Assembly: GCA_003164035.1 (NCBI GenBank) | Contig: PLRS01000076.1 | Location: forward strand, 1 to 62,465 | Source of the DNA: Bryobacterales bacterium | GTDB taxonomy: Bacteria; Acidobacteriota; Terriglobia; Bryobacterales; Bryobacteraceae | Direction: 5' to 3' | Length of the DNA stretch: 62,465 nucleotides | Shown here: piece by piece, positions 27,211 through 36,395 of the stretch | Position numbering within the stretch: the first letter of the stretch is position 1 | How the letters are laid out: every line of letters starts with the position of its first letter | Made by a program: the position numbers and the translations under genes | The notes under the pieces: generated by a model | Database searches by the model: none | What the model was told of the DNA's origin: nothing | Seen by the model: the letters and a program-made list of their open reading frames with translations, nothing else

Positions 27211-28109
27211 AAGTGCTCCACATCGATGCGGGGCACCAGATGCGCGGGGGGCAGTGGCAGGCCCTGCGGCTGATGGAAGCGCTAGCCGGGTTGGGAGTGG
27301 AATCGACGCTGCTGGCGCCGGCCGGAGCGCCGCTCTACGAATTGGCGCGGCGGCGCGGGGTGCGCGCGGAGCCTTTGAGGCTGGCGCGGCTGGCGCGGCT
27401 CGGGCGGCGGCACGATCTGGTCCACGCGCAGGACGCCCGCTCCCATACGCTCGGAGCGCTCACGGTGGGAGCGCCGCTGGTGGTGTCGCGGCGGGTGGCG
27501 TTTGCGATTGGCGATTCGGCGGCGTCGCGCTGGAAGTATGGCCGAGCGCGGCGTTATATCGCGGTCTCGGAGTTCGTGAAGGCGGTGCTGGTCGAAGGCG
27601 GGGTGGAGGCGGAGAGAATCGACGTGGTTTACGACGGGGTACCGTTACTGGAGCCCGCCGTGCCAGTCGAGCCGCCGTTGATTCTGGCGCCCGACAACGC
27701 CGACGATCCCCGCAAGGGCGCAGCCGTGGCGGCGGAAGCGGGCCGCCTGGCGGGAGTTGAAATCACGTTTTCCGGCGATTTGGAGCGGGATTTGCGGCGC
27801 GCGAGCGTGTTCGTCTATGTGACCGAAAGCGAGGGGCTCGGCTCGGCGGCGCTGCTGGCTATGTCGGCCGGGGTACCGGTGATCGCCAGCAATGTCGGAG
27901 GCTTGAAGGAAGTCGTCGCCCATGAAGAAAGCGGCCTGTTAGTGGAAAACCAACCCGGCTCCATTGCCCGCGCCATTCGCCGGCTGCTGGACGACCGCGA
28001 CGCGGCCGCGCGGATGGGCCGCCATGCGCGTCGGAGGGTAGCCGAGATGTTCACCATCGACAATATGGCGCGCCGGACGCTGGACATATACCATAGGGTA
28101 CTGTCGTGA
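27207..28109 (+). CDS. Glycosyltransferase family 4-like
   Basis: 300 residues. Begins MKVLHIDAGHQMRGGQWQAL, and the C-terminal nucleotide-sugar part has VFVYVTESEGLGSAALLAMS, PVIASNVGGLKEVVAHEESG, matching GT4. ATG 27207 overlaps the previous stop; the end overlaps the prepilin peptidase start as GTGA. The acceptor part is shorter than in most GT4 proteins. Likely participates in surface polysaccharide or lipid-linked glycan synthesis with the preceding gene. Confidence 0.87.
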   Translation: MKVLHIDAGHQMRGGQWQALRLMEALAGLGVESTLLAPAGAPLYELARRRGVRAEPLRLARLARLGRRHDLVHAQDARSHTLGALTVGAPLVVSRRVAFAIGDSAASRWKYGRARRYIAVSEFVKAVLVEGGVEAERIDVVYDGVPLLEPAVPVEPPLILAPDNADDPRKGAAVAAEAGRLAGVEITFSGDLERDLRRASVFVYVTESEGLGSAALLAMSAGVPVIASNVGGLKEVVAHEESGLLVENQPGSIARAIRRLLDDRDAAARMGRHARRRVAEMFTIDNMARRTLDIYHRVLS

Positions 28110-28927
28110 TCGAAGCCAGTATTGCCTTCCTGTTTGGCCTGCTGATCGGCAGCTTCCTGAACGTTTGTATCTACCGGTGGCCGCGCGACCTGTCGGTGGT
28201 GCGGCCCCGATCCCACTGCCCTTCCTGCCAGAAAACCATCGCCTGGTACGACAATATTCCGGTGGCGAGTTACCTGCGGCTGGGCGGCAAGTGCCGCGCT
28301 TGCGGGGCGCGCATTTCCCCGCGATACCCGGCGGTGGAACTGATTACCGGGCTGTTGTTCGGCTATTTCGTGTGGTATGTCGGGCCGACCGCGCTGGCGG
28401 TCAAAATATGCGTGTTCTGCGCCATGCTGGTGGCGCTGGTATTCACGGATTTCGAGGAACGCATCCTGCCGGATGAATTCACCCTGGGCGGCACGCTGGC
28501 AGGGCTGATCTTCGCCGGCTTCGTGCCGTTGCGCGACCCAACGGCGATGGCGGTGCTGTGGCTGGTGGGGGTCGAATCCTCGGAGCGTTTGATGTGGATC
28601 TTCAGCGCGGCCTTCGGCGCGGCGTTCCCGGCGCTGCTGCTTTGGTTTGGGGGCTGGATCTACTTCAAGCTGCGCAAACGCGAGGGACTGGGCTTCGGAG
28701 ACGTGAAGCTGACGGCCATGATCGGGGCTTTTCTCGGTCTGGAAGGCGCGTTGCTGGCCCTGGTGGTGGCGTCGCTGCTGGGCTCCCTGCTGGGGTACCT
28801 CTACATCAAGCTGACGGGCAAGGACATGGCTACCTACGAGCTGCCATTCGGCGGGTTCCTGGGTGCGAGCGCGATCGCCATGGCGATCTTCGGCAAGCAG
28901 TTGCTGAACTGGTACGGGAACTTGTAG
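28106..28927 (+). CDS. Prepilin peptidase (type A24), leader peptidase and methylase
   Basis: 273 residues, eight hydrophobic segments. The N-terminal methylase zinc-type cysteines are C38-x2-C41 and C63-x2-C66. The two catalytic aspartates are in FTDFEERILPDE (D115) and GFGDVK (D199). It removes the leader from type IV pilins and type II secretion pseudopilins and methylates the new N-terminus. The start GTG 28106 overlaps the preceding glycosyltransferase. The stop codon TAG is the first part of a dispersed repeat. Confidence 0.92.
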   Translation: MIEASIAFLFGLLIGSFLNVCIYRWPRDLSVVRPRSHCPSCQKTIAWYDNIPVASYLRLGGKCRACGARISPRYPAVELITGLLFGYFVWYVGPTALAVKICVFCAMLVALVFTDFEERILPDEFTLGGTLAGLIFAGFVPLRDPTAMAVLWLVGVESSERLMWIFSAAFGAAFPALLLWFGGWIYFKLRKREGLGFGDVKLTAMIGAFLGLEGALLALVVASLLGSLLGYLYIKLTGKDMATYELPFGGFLGASAIAMAIFGKQLLNWYGNL

Positions 28928-29060
28928 GGCGGAGCCCCTGGTCCGCAGTCGGCCCCCCGGCCGGCTTGTCGGCGGTGGTAAGCGCCGGATTCTTTGGGAG
29001 AAGAGCGGGTCCAGGGGGACCCGCGCGGACCAGGTGCGGACCAGGGAGTCCGCCCCACTG
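28925..29060. repeat. Dispersed palindromic repeat, family A variant
   Basis: TAGGGCGGAGCCCCTGGTCC at the left and GGACCAGGGAGTCCGCCCCA at the right form an imperfect inverted repeat around CCAGGGGGACCCGCGCGGAC. It fills nearly half of the 309 bases between the prepilin peptidase and the next gene. Its first TAG is the stop codon of that gene. The remaining 175 bases contain no recognisable gene. Confidence 0.6.
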
Positions 29061-29236
29061 TTGTGCCCGGTGTTCAATAGTGGGAAAACTAAGTGGCATT
29101 GCGCACTTGTGCGTGCGCCACGTCGGATTTCGAGTTTTGCAAATCCGCCAACTTCCGGCGGCTGGGCAATCAGGATGTCCTCACGATCGCGGGCGCCGCT
29201 CTGGTAGCGTAAGAAGTGTAGTTAAGGCGATCCACG

Positions 29237-30454
29237 ATGCATCGACGTACTGTCCTGAAATACCTGGCGGCCGCTCCCTTGACGATGTCGGCGCAGGAGA
29301 CTATGCCTCCGATGCGTGCCCTCACGCATGGCCCGAAGTTTCATTGGTTCGGCTACTACGATAAGTTGGAGTTCGACCCCACCAGCCGCTACATTCTGGG
29401 AATGGAGGTCGATTTCCAGCATCGGACTCCGGCGCCGGACGATCGGGTCCGGCTCGGTATGATCGATTTGGAAAGCGGCGACAAGTGGACCGGCCTCGGC
29501 AGTAGCTGCGCCTGGTCCTGGCAACAGGGATGTATGTTGCAATGGCTGCCCGGCTCCCGCACCGAAGTCATCTACAACGATCGCCAGGGGGATCGTTTCG
29601 TGTCCCACATCCTCGACGTTAGGTCCGGAAAGCGGCGGAGTCTGCCCGCCCCTGTGTACGGGATCAGTCCGGACGCCCGCTGGGCCGTCTTCCCCGATTT
29701 CCGGCGCATCCACGACACCCGGCCCGGGTACGGTTACGCGGGCATACCCGACCCGAACAAACAGGTGGATGCGCCGGACGATGCCGGGATCTGGCATCTG
29801 GATCTCGGCACCGGAAAACACGAGTTGATCGTCCCACTCTCCAAAGCGGCCGGCATTCCGAATGAACATGACGACATGAAAGGCGCCAAGCACTGGTTTA
29901 ATCACTTACTGGTTGCTCCCGACGCCAAACGCTTCATCTTCCTACACCGCTGGCAGCGGCCCGGGCAAGCCTCCTTCATGACTCGCATGTTCACCTCTGG
30001 TCCCGATGGGACGGATCTCTACGTGGTCGACCCGTACGGTTTCACGTCTCACTTTATCTGGCGCGATTCGCGGCATATTCTGGCCTGGGCGCGCCATCCT
30101 TCCCACGGCGACAAGTTCTACCTTTATGAAGACCGCACCGATAAGGTGGAGGTGGTTGGTCCCGACGTGATGACGGTGAATGGGCATTGTACTTATTTGC
30201 CCAACAAACGTTGGATCCTGAACGACACCTATCCGGACGCCGCCAGGAACCAAAACCCATATCTGTACGAGGTCCGGACCGGCCGGCGCGTGCCGCTCGG
30301 GCACTTCCATTCACCGCCCGAATACGACGGCGAGTTTCGCTGCGACACGCATCCGAGATTCAGCCCGGACGGGCGGAAAGTCGTAATCGATTCTCCCCAT
30401 GGTGGCAATGGCCGCCAGATGTATCTGTTTGACGTCGGCGCCATCGCCGGGTAG
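29237..30454 (+). CDS. Exported beta-propeller protein of unknown function
   Basis: 405 residues. The N-terminus MHRRTVLKYLAAAPLTMS resembles a Tat-type signal (HRRTVLKYL). The rest is a beta-propeller, with TolB/oligogalacturonate lyase-like blades: SPDARWAVFPDFRRI, GIWHLDLGTGKHELIVPLSK, GTDLYVVDPYGFTSHFIWRD, HPRFSPDGRKVVIDSPHGG. The last motif resembles oligogalacturonate lyase, but histidines for manganese cannot be mapped with certainty. Function remains open. No ribosome site stands out; ATG 29237 is the only start before the signal. Confidence 0.65.
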   Translation: MHRRTVLKYLAAAPLTMSAQETMPPMRALTHGPKFHWFGYYDKLEFDPTSRYILGMEVDFQHRTPAPDDRVRLGMIDLESGDKWTGLGSSCAWSWQQGCMLQWLPGSRTEVIYNDRQGDRFVSHILDVRSGKRRSLPAPVYGISPDARWAVFPDFRRIHDTRPGYGYAGIPDPNKQVDAPDDAGIWHLDLGTGKHELIVPLSKAAGIPNEHDDMKGAKHWFNHLLVAPDAKRFIFLHRWQRPGQASFMTRMFTSGPDGTDLYVVDPYGFTSHFIWRDSRHILAWARHPSHGDKFYLYEDRTDKVEVVGPDVMTVNGHCTYLPNKRWILNDTYPDAARNQNPYLYEVRTGRRVPLGHFHSPPEYDGEFRCDTHPRFSPDGRKVVIDSPHGGNGRQMYLFDVGAIAG

Positions 30455-30552
30455 CCCGTGGCCCCGGCCGGCAGCAGCCATGGAGTGTCTCGCGTGGTAC
30501 TATCGGAGTCTAGCCGCCCGCGTGCGAGTCCGGCTTCCGAAAGAGGTTGAAC

Positions 30553-31278
30553 ATGCGATTTGCTTTCACTTTCTTTCTCGCTCTGGCCGCCACGGCCCAG
30601 GTGCGCACGCTTGAGGACGGAACCCCGGTACGCCTTCGCCTCAGCCGTACCGTTTCCTCCACCAGCGCGCAGGCCGGTGAAACCGTGGATTTCGAAGTGA
30701 CCGAACCGGTCATCAACCAGAATTACGTGGTGATCGCGAAAGGCGCTGTTGCCCTTGGTCATGTCGCCAAAGTGGAGGCCAAACGCCGCTTCGGGCGCGC
30801 CGGTGCGCTGGAGCTCAGTGTCGATTCCGTCCACCTGACCGACGGCCGTACCGTCCCCCTGCGCGCCACCCGGGAAAAGGGCGAAGGCGACATGAGCGGC
30901 GCCCGCAAGGCAGCCACCGTCGCAGCCTCCCCCGTCCTGGTGTGGATGAAAGGCAAGGACGTGAGCTTCGAAAAAGGCACCGAGACCACCGCCTATGTCA
31001 GCGGCGACACCGTCGTCGAGGAACCGCGTCCCCGCGCCGACTCGCCCCAGTCCCCCGGTACTTCCGCGGACCGCGGGAACCCTACGGGCGCCGTGCTGAC
31101 CAACGCCGACATCGTCCGGATGCAGAAGGCCGGGCTTTCCGAATCGATCATTTTGAGCAAGATCGGCACCTCCACGACTAACTTCGACACCGACACGCAA
31201 GACCTGATCCGGTTGAAGGAAGCCGGCGTAAGCGACGCCATCATCAATGCTATGGTGCAGAAGGCGGGCCGCCACTAG
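30553..31278 (+). CDS. Secreted protein with a C-terminal helical repeat pair
   Basis: 241 residues. Signal peptide to about residue 15 (MRFAFTFFLALAATAQ), then a strand-rich region (about 20-140: GTPVRLRLSRTVSSTSAQAG, VIAKGAVALGHVAKV) resembling a conserved acidobacterial domain. A linker rich in proline and serine follows. The C-terminal 60 residues hold two copies of a short helix motif: LTNADIVRMQKAGLSESIIL and DLIRLKEAGVSDAIINAMV. ATG 30553 has AAGAGG upstream. I do not know its function. Confidence 0.7.
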   Translation: MRFAFTFFLALAATAQVRTLEDGTPVRLRLSRTVSSTSAQAGETVDFEVTEPVINQNYVVIAKGAVALGHVAKVEAKRRFGRAGALELSVDSVHLTDGRTVPLRATREKGEGDMSGARKAATVAASPVLVWMKGKDVSFEKGTETTAYVSGDTVVEEPRPRADSPQSPGTSADRGNPTGAVLTNADIVRMQKAGLSESIILSKIGTSTTNFDTDTQDLIRLKEAGVSDAIINAMVQKAGRH

Positions 31279-31331
31279 GCGGCGAGGTCCCCGGGTCTAG
31301 AAAGCTGCTAGACTGATTCTAGGAGTTAACT

Positions 31332-31577
31332 ATGCCCACCTTGTATGTCGAGAACGTGCCCGCGCCGGTGTACGAGGCTCTGCGAAACCGGGCCGCCGCC
31401 AACGGGCATTCGATCTCTGGCGAGGTCCTGGCGCTATTGAAGCGCAACGTGCCCACAGCCGAAGATCTTGCCCGGCGCAAAGCCTTGCTGGATCGCGCCC
31501 TGCGCCTGCAGGCGCGGCGAGCCGGCGCGTCCGGGCCAACCTCGGAAGAAATCGAGCGCGAAGATCGGTTGCGGTGA
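31332..31577 (+). CDS. vapB: FitA-like ribbon-helix-helix antitoxin
   Basis: 81 residues, MPTLYVENVPAPVYEALRNR at the start: the strand and first helix of FitA/VapB-type antitoxins. The region SISGEVLALLKR is the second helix. TAGGAG upstream sets the start. The preceding 30 bases contain three CTAG motifs that could be the operator. The end overlaps the toxin by 4 bases. Confidence 0.85.
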   Translation: MPTLYVENVPAPVYEALRNRAAANGHSISGEVLALLKRNVPTAEDLARRKALLDRALRLQARRAGASGPTSEEIEREDRLR

Positions 31578-32017
31578 TCGCCTACGTGTTGGACGCCAGC
31601 GTGGCGGCAAAGTGGTTTCTGCCGCGCGCCGGCGAAACGAATACCGCTGAAGCCTTGCAGTTGCTCCGTGATTACTCTACCGGAGCGGTCGATCTCACCG
31701 TTCCCGATCTGTTCTGGCCGGAGTTCGGAAATATCCTCTGGAAGGCAGTTCGTCCAGGAAGAATCTCACGGCGCTCGGCGGAGGAAGCGATCCTGTCGCT
31801 AGAGCGCCAACAGATCTCGACGGCGCCCACGGCGAAACTGCTGGCAGACGCCTTTGCCATTGCCGCAAGCTTCGATCGTACGGTATATGACGCCGTGTAC
31901 GTAGCCCTGGCCATCGCCTCCGATGCCCCGCTCCTGACAGCCGACGAGCGCCTGGTAAACGCACTTGCGGCGCGGTTTCCGGTACGGTGGTTAGGCGCTT
32001 ATAGTGGGGCCGGGTAG
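31574..32017 (+). CDS. vapC: VapC-type PIN-domain toxin
   Basis: 147 residues from GTG 31574. The acidic set is D7 (VLDASVAAKW), E50 (FWPEFGN), D106 (VYDAVYVALA) and D124 (LTADERL). Complete PIN ribonuclease, paralogous to the vapC at 2808 and likewise coupled to its antitoxin gene. The 33 bases downstream separate it from the convergent DUF5677 gene. Confidence 0.88.
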   Translation: MIAYVLDASVAAKWFLPRAGETNTAEALQLLRDYSTGAVDLTVPDLFWPEFGNILWKAVRPGRISRRSAEEAILSLERQQISTAPTAKLLADAFAIAASFDRTVYDAVYVALAIASDAPLLTADERLVNALAARFPVRWLGAYSGAG

Positions 32018-32050
32018 CTGGCGGATCGGTTTGCGAACTCGGCGCAGGGG

Positions 32051-32978
32051 CTACTGCGCCGGTTTTCCACACGGAGAAACCGACGACTCCGATACTTTCC
32101 AGATCCGCAGAAAGGCAGCAACACGCAGCTCAATCTCGTCATCCAAATCCAACTTGAAGTACTCGTTTTGCAGCGTCAGATGCCGGAGCACGAGGTTGTG
32201 GGCCAACCGTATCGCCTGCCGGGCTTCCCCCTCTGAGATTTCCCGATAGGCGATGGTTCCCCGCTCGGTAGGCCGGAAGCGTTTACTCAGGCCAAATCCA
32301 GTGGCGTGAGAATGAAACGTCGGCGTCAAATAGCACGCGCCGTAGAGCGCGGAAAGATTGATGTCGCTTTGCTTCGCCATGCTGGCCAAATCCACGCGTG
32401 TCCAGGCTTTCTGAGTTTTCGGTTGGCCGCACTTATTGCAGACGGACTCTGCGCGTCTTGTCTTCACTCGTTTATATTCCGCCTCCAGCGAGTCAATCTT
32501 TTCCTTTGGGACCTTGTCCTTCAGGTCGGGCGTGACCTCAATGGCCTGCTGCCAAAGCTTCCACTTCTTGATGGCATCATCCTCAACGAAGAGGCGCGCT
32601 TCGGCTGGGTTCTTTGCGATGTAGGCGGCGGTTACCAGACGTTCATACGTCCCTCTGAGAATCTTATAGGATCCGATGCCGAATCCATTGCCGCTGAGCG
32701 TTAGTAGTTCGCCAAAATCGTCCGCGATGATCCGGCCCAGCCCAAACACAACGCGGTCCGCCATCACCTTGTTCTCGAATGCGATCACAGCCGGATCGTC
32801 CTTCGGAAGCTGCAACAACCGGTCTACTTCCTCCTGCGACGGCGCGACGAGAGTTCGCAGGCTGACCCTCTTGAGCGATGTTGTGCAGCGCAGGATGCTC
32901 CAGCATGAACTCCTTGTGCGCCTGGATGAAACGCTGCTGAGCAGTGCTATCGCCAACACCAGTTGGGAGCTGGTCCAC
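32051..32978 (-). pseudogene. DUF5677 protein with a single-base frameshift
   Basis: The larger frame reads naturally from SLRTLVAPSQEEVDRLLQLP to the end (DDEIELRVAAFLRIWKVSES), matching DUF5677 proteins. Its upstream codons are not protein-like. A second frame supplies the natural N-terminus, VDQLPTGVGDSTAQQRFIQA then HKEFMLEHPALHNIAQ, with GTG 32978 behind a good TAAGGAGA. Removing one base from the GGG run (plus-strand 32866-32868) fuses the two into an uninterrupted product of 308 residues. It is the third gene after brnT and brnA, 17 bases from brnA. Either a real mutation or an assembly error. The function of DUF5677 is not known. Confidence 0.7.
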
Positions 32979-32995
32979 AGAGTTTCTCCTTACCG

Positions 32996-33307
32996 TCACC
33001 GGCCAGGCTGGTTGCGCTCCCGTTCGAGAGCCTGGTGCAGGACGGTCTTGATGTAGGTCTGGTAAGGCAGCCCCATCTTTGCCGCGAGAGTTTGGGCGGT
33101 TTCCACATCTTTCATCGCCAGTCGAATCGTCACAGACCGCGTGGCCCCGCGTCCGGGAAGCCCGCGCAGGATGCGGCCCTCCTTGGCAGCCTTCTCGAAC
33201 TGATCGGCGATGAAGTCGGGGTTTCGGTCCCACCATTCCGCTTCTTCGGCTTCCGATTTGAACTTCGGCGGATCTGTTGTCTTACTCGCCTTGGTCTTGA
33301 CGCTCAT
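32996..33307 (-). CDS. brnA: BrnA/CopG-type antitoxin
   Basis: 103 residues. The N-terminus is polar (SEAEEAEWWDRNPDFIADQF), and the C-terminal half is a ribbon-helix-helix, SVTIRLAMKDVETAQTLAAK then MGLPYQTYIKTVLHQAL, as in BrnA and BrnA-like antitoxins. It follows brnT by 4 bases. BrnA represses its operon and neutralises BrnT in known systems. The DUF5677 gene begins 17 bases downstream with its own ribosome site. Confidence 0.85.
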   Translation of the reverse strand: MSVKTKASKTTDPPKFKSEAEEAEWWDRNPDFIADQFEKAAKEGRILRGLPGRGATRSVTIRLAMKDVETAQTLAAKMGLPYQTYIKTVLHQALERERNQPGR

Positions 33308-33311
33308 AATT

Positions 33312-33578
33312 TCACCTCTCCCGGAAGTAGATCGCTTCCAGCCGCTTAGTCATTGGGTAGGCGGTAACCACCCGGATCTTCTCTGCCCGCTCCGTGTAGA
33401 TCACTGCAAGCAACCGACCGGCGTTTGTCTGCCCCAAAACCAGGACGCGTTCCTCGCCATCGTGCTCCTGGTATTGCACGACAACCGGATCCTTCTGAAG
33501 CACCTGCTCGGCCTCGACCGCCCGGACCTCGTGGAGCGCTATGTGTCTCGTGTTCTCCGCGTCCCAATCAAAGTCCAT
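33312..33578 (-). CDS. brnT: BrnT-type ribonuclease toxin
   Basis: 88 residues, starting MDFDWDAENTRHIALHEVRA and ending MTKRLEAIYFRER, with VLGQTNAGRLLAVIYTERAE in between. This is the BrnT fold, a RelE-like RNase. The typical BrnT N-terminus (W-D..KN..NI.KHGVSFEEA) is recognisable, with ALHEVRAVEAEQ in place of KHGVSFEEA. ATG 33578 lies close behind its promoter, suggesting almost no leader. Confidence 0.85.
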   Translation of the reverse strand: MDFDWDAENTRHIALHEVRAVEAEQVLQKDPVVVQYQEHDGEERVLVLGQTNAGRLLAVIYTERAEKIRVVTAYPMTKRLEAIYFRER

Positions 33579-33589
33579 ATCGTACCAAC

Positions 33590-33619
33590 AGTGTACGTAC
33601 GTATCTTACTCGGTGTCAA
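33590..33619 (-). promoter_or_regulatory. Candidate brnT promoter
   Basis: On the minus strand TTGACA (33614-33619) and TACACT (33590-33595) are 18 bases apart. The spacer end contains the self-complementary ACGTACGT, a plausible operator. The -10 ends 11 bases from the ATG, so the leader would be about five bases. Confidence 0.5.
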
Positions 33620-33713
33620 GGCGACGCTTAGCCGTGGGTTAGACTCGGACTGGACTGGTGGGGATTGCAACGACCTCAGCAACTCGGGTCACCGCCGTTC
33701 CTAATTTGGAAGC

Positions 33714-33738
33714 GACAGACCGGGAGGTCTGCCCTACC
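33714..33738. repeat. Dispersed palindromic repeat family A, half copy
   Basis: GACAGACCGGGAGGTCTGCC followed by CTACC. It overlaps the stop codon of the radical SAM gene (TAG, 33734-33736 on the minus strand). Confidence 0.55.
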
Positions 33739-34762
33739 GCAACTGCACCAGCCCCTGCGCCTGTGGATTGGCCGCCCCCGCCGGCATCAAGTCCTGCTTG
33801 CCGCGCCAGCCGTCGATGTAGGAGATCTGGTGCACGCAGGCCACCGTGCAGCGCGGGGCGCAGCTTTTGGCGGTGCGATACTCGCGGCGAACGTCCCCTA
33901 ACGTATACTCGGCTAAGGGCTTAGCGGGATAGCCGCGCTGCTGGGAACAATAATGCACCAGGCCGTCCTCGCATATATAAAGGTAGCGGGACCCGGAGCG
34001 GCAGCGCCAATCGTTCTCCTTGCCGTGCGCGATGTTGTCCTGGAAACCGTTGATCTGGGCGTAGCTTGCCTTCTCCATCGCGCGCATCGCCATGTACACT
34101 TCGCGGTCCGCGTCGGCCAGCGGCTGCAATTGGCCGTCGCCATCGTGGATAATGCCGACCGTCGAAGTGAACCCCAATTCCAGCGCGCGCTTTCCCACCG
34201 CCAGCGCGTCCTGCGGATTGTGGATGCCGCCGCCCACCACCGAGTTGATATTGACGTGAAATTCGGCGTGCGCGGCCAGCAGTTGCAACTTCCGGTCGAG
34301 CACCTTCAGGCTCTTCTTCGAAACTTCGTCGGGCATCACGTTGTCGATCGAAATCTGCAGGTGCTCCAGGCCGGCGCGGTTGAACCGTTCGATGCGGTCG
34401 GCGGTGAGCAGGTACCCATTGGTAATCAGCCCGGCGATCATGCCTCGGCGGCGGACATGGGCCACGATTTCATCGAGCTGCGGGTGCAGCAGCGGTTCGC
34501 CGCCGCTAATGGTGATGATGCTGGTACCAAGATCGGCCAAATGATCCAGGCGCTGCTGCATCACGTCCAGCGGGACGGGCTTCGAATGATCGTCGTATTC
34601 GTTGCAATAGCTGCAGGACAAATTGCAGCGGCGCATGGGGATTACGTGCGCCAAAATGGGATGGTCCCGGGAAATCAACCCGCTCGCGATCATCCGAAGC
34701 TCGCGTGCACGGCGCTGAACGCGTTTCCATAGCCGGCGCAGATGTTGGGCCCGAGATTTCAT
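33734..34762 (-). CDS. Radical SAM protein with C-terminal cysteine cluster
   Basis: 342 residues. The SAM-cleaving 4Fe-4S cluster motif is C46-x3-C50-x2-C53 ([13 protein letters not shown]), followed by the SAM-binding [10 protein letters not shown] and LITNGYLL. Later cysteines ([34 protein letters not shown]) suggest an auxiliary cluster of the SPASM/twitch type. The start ATG 34762 gives a basic N-terminus. No peptide substrate gene was seen next to it. The last codon is directly followed by TAG from a dispersed repeat. Reaction unknown. Confidence 0.85.
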   Translation of the reverse strand: MKSRAQHLRRLWKRVQRRARELRMIASGLISRDHPILAHVIPMRRCNLSCSYCNEYDDHSKPVPLDVMQQRLDHLADLGTSIITISGGEPLLHPQLDEIVAHVRRRGMIAGLITNGYLLTADRIERFNRAGLEHLQISIDNVMPDEVSKKSLKVLDRKLQLLAAHAEFHVNINSVVGGGIHNPQDALAVGKRALELGFTSTVGIIHDGDGQLQPLADADREVYMAMRAMEKASYAQINGFQDNIAHGKENDWRCRSGSRYLYICEDGLVHYCSQQRGYPAKPLAEYTLGDVRREYRTAKSCAPRCTVACVHQISYIDGWRGKQDLMPAGAANPQAQGLVQLR

Positions 34763-34901
34763 CGCAAGACCTTTTATTACAGCATATTCGGAGCGCCTTG
34801 CCGAGCCGCGCGAGGCGAGAGGGCGCTAGCCGGGGTTGAACGGCAAAAGGATAGCGCCACCGGGGAAAAGCCGGGAATCGCGGCGAGGCTCTGCTGAACT
34901 C

Positions 34902-36395
34902 CTAATGCAAGCTGACGTTCATCACCGGGGCATTGGACGCCTGCCCCGCGATGGTAATCACCACCGGGTAGGCGCCCGCGGCCGCCACTGGGGGGACCAC
35001 GAAGTTGGCCTGATACAGCCCGATGCCTCCCGGCGTCAACCCCATGTAATCGACCGTGGCTTTGATACCGCCCACGGTAAGGCCGTAGGCTCCGGTTAGC
35101 GGCGACAGGGACAACGGCGCGGCGGCGCCCGATACCAGCGTACCCGCCGTCTGAACCGGTCCGCCGCCGGTGAAATAAACCACCACTTCGTCCCCCACCG
35201 CCGCTGGACTCGCTGGGCCGTTCACGGTGACGTTGTCCTTATTTACCACCACGGCGCGATTGTTGCCGTACACGCTAATGCCCGGCGTTCCGGTGGCGGG
35301 AATGTAAACCGCCGCGGCGTTGCTGGTCGAAGTCCCGTTCTTGACAATCACCGAAGCCACCGTGTTTCCCGGAATATCCCACGGCATCTGCGCATCGATC
35401 TGGCCGGTGTCGGCGTAGAACAGGTGGGCGTTCTCCCCGTTCACCGTCACCGAGGTAGTGAGCAGTGTCGTCGGCAGGGGCACGCTGGTAGCGCTCACCG
35501 GCTTGGTCGCCGTATTCACTCCGAACAGCACAAACACGCTGCCCGGCGGTGTGGAATTGACCGCATAGCTGGCCACGTTCCCTATCGATTCCGTGGGATT
35601 GGTAAACGCGGAATGCGCCGTCCCGGTGCGTATGAACTGGGAATTCGCCTCGATCAGGGCAGCGGTCTGTCCATAGGCGCCGGTGACGACAAAGTTCAAT
35701 GAGTTCGACCTGCCCGCCGAATCCGTCAAGTTGGCCGATCCCAGGCAGGCTGCTGTAACCGAGTACGTCCCCTTTGCGGTGAGCGCGGCCGGGGAGGCGC
35801 CGGATGAAGTGACCGTGTAGGCAGCGGTAACGTTGCCTTGCCCGTCGAACTGAAGCACTCCAGCCTCGTCGGCCACGCCGTTCTGCGCCGTCCCGGACAG
35901 CGTGAACCCGGTCGTATCGTAGGAATACGGTCCCGACAGCGTGGCCGTGCCGCAAGCCGGAATCGTGTTGCCGCCGCTGGCCGAATAGACATAGGTGGCG
36001 TCGGAGCCCGTCATGGTAAACGAACCGCCGCTACTGTACACGATCAGGGCAAATGTCGCCGTGCTTCCCTGAGTGAGGGTAACCGTCCCGTAGCAATTGG
36101 AAGGAAGGGTGTAAGTTCCCGAGTAAGTGAAGGGCTTTCCGGTAGCCAGGTTGGTATTGGAAGTCCCGCTCAGAGTGACGTTGCTCTGGCCGTCGAAGGT
36201 GGCCGTGCCCTCCGCCTGGAGAGAACCGGTGAAGCTTCCCGCGGCCGAGATGCCCCGCCCGCTGAGCGTCAGCGAGTAGGTTCCATTCAGATTGGAAGCG
36301 CTGCAGCTCCCGCCGCCGATCTGCGCCATCGCCGGCGTTGCCGGCAGGCAGCAGAGAGAGATCATAAACGCCATGCCTGCCTTTTTCACGCCCAT
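34902..36395 (-). CDS. Secreted Solibacter-type protein with TIGR03437 domain
   Basis: 497 residues. Signal peptide to about 25 (ATPAMAQ), then two repeats of a Gly/Ser/Thr-rich domain, each like CSASNLNGTYSLTLSGRGIS, ATFDGQSNVTLSG, CYGTVTLTQGSTATFALIVY. The C-terminal 220 residues are TIGR03437: FYADTGQIDAQMPWDIPGNT, AVGDEVVVYFTGGGPV, GLYQANFVVPP. This family is expanded in Candidatus Solibacter, so it is a taxonomic marker; function unknown, surface or extracellular. It overlaps the upstream paralogue by 10 bases and has GGAGGGT before ATG 36395. Confidence 0.85.
   Translation of the reverse strand: MGVKKAGMAFMISLCCLPATPAMAQIGGGSCSASNLNGTYSLTLSGRGISAAGSFTGSLQAEGTATFDGQSNVTLSGTSNTNLATGKPFTYSGTYTLPSNCYGTVTLTQGSTATFALIVYSSGGSFTMTGSDATYVYSASGGNTIPACGTATLSGPYSYDTTGFTLSGTAQNGVADEAGVLQFDGQGNVTAAYTVTSSGASPAALTAKGTYSVTAACLGSANLTDSAGRSNSLNFVVTGAYGQTAALIEANSQFIRTGTAHSAFTNPTESIGNVASYAVNSTPPGSVFVLFGVNTATKPVSATSVPLPTTLLTTSVTVNGENAHLFYADTGQIDAQMPWDIPGNTVASVIVKNGTSTSNAAAVYIPATGTPGISVYGNNRAVVVNKDNVTVNGPASPAAVGDEVVVYFTGGGPVQTAGTLVSGAAAPLSLSPLTGAYGLTVGGIKATVDYMGLTPGGIGLYQANFVVPPVAAAGAYPVVITIAGQASNAPVMNVSLH

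Noticed and set aside
29061-29221. Short plus-strand reading (TSDFEFCKSANFRRLG...) before the propeller gene
   Set aside because: It has no start codon or ribosome site and is interrupted upstream; no family recognised.
32867-32880. Programmed frameshift in the DUF5677 gene
   Set aside because: No slippery heptamer or downstream stem is evident at the junction; a one-base insertion in GGG explains the data more simply.
34763-34901. GC-rich partial stem between the radical SAM and TIGR03437 genes as a terminator
   Set aside because: The stem is imperfect and lacks a T-run on the relevant strand.
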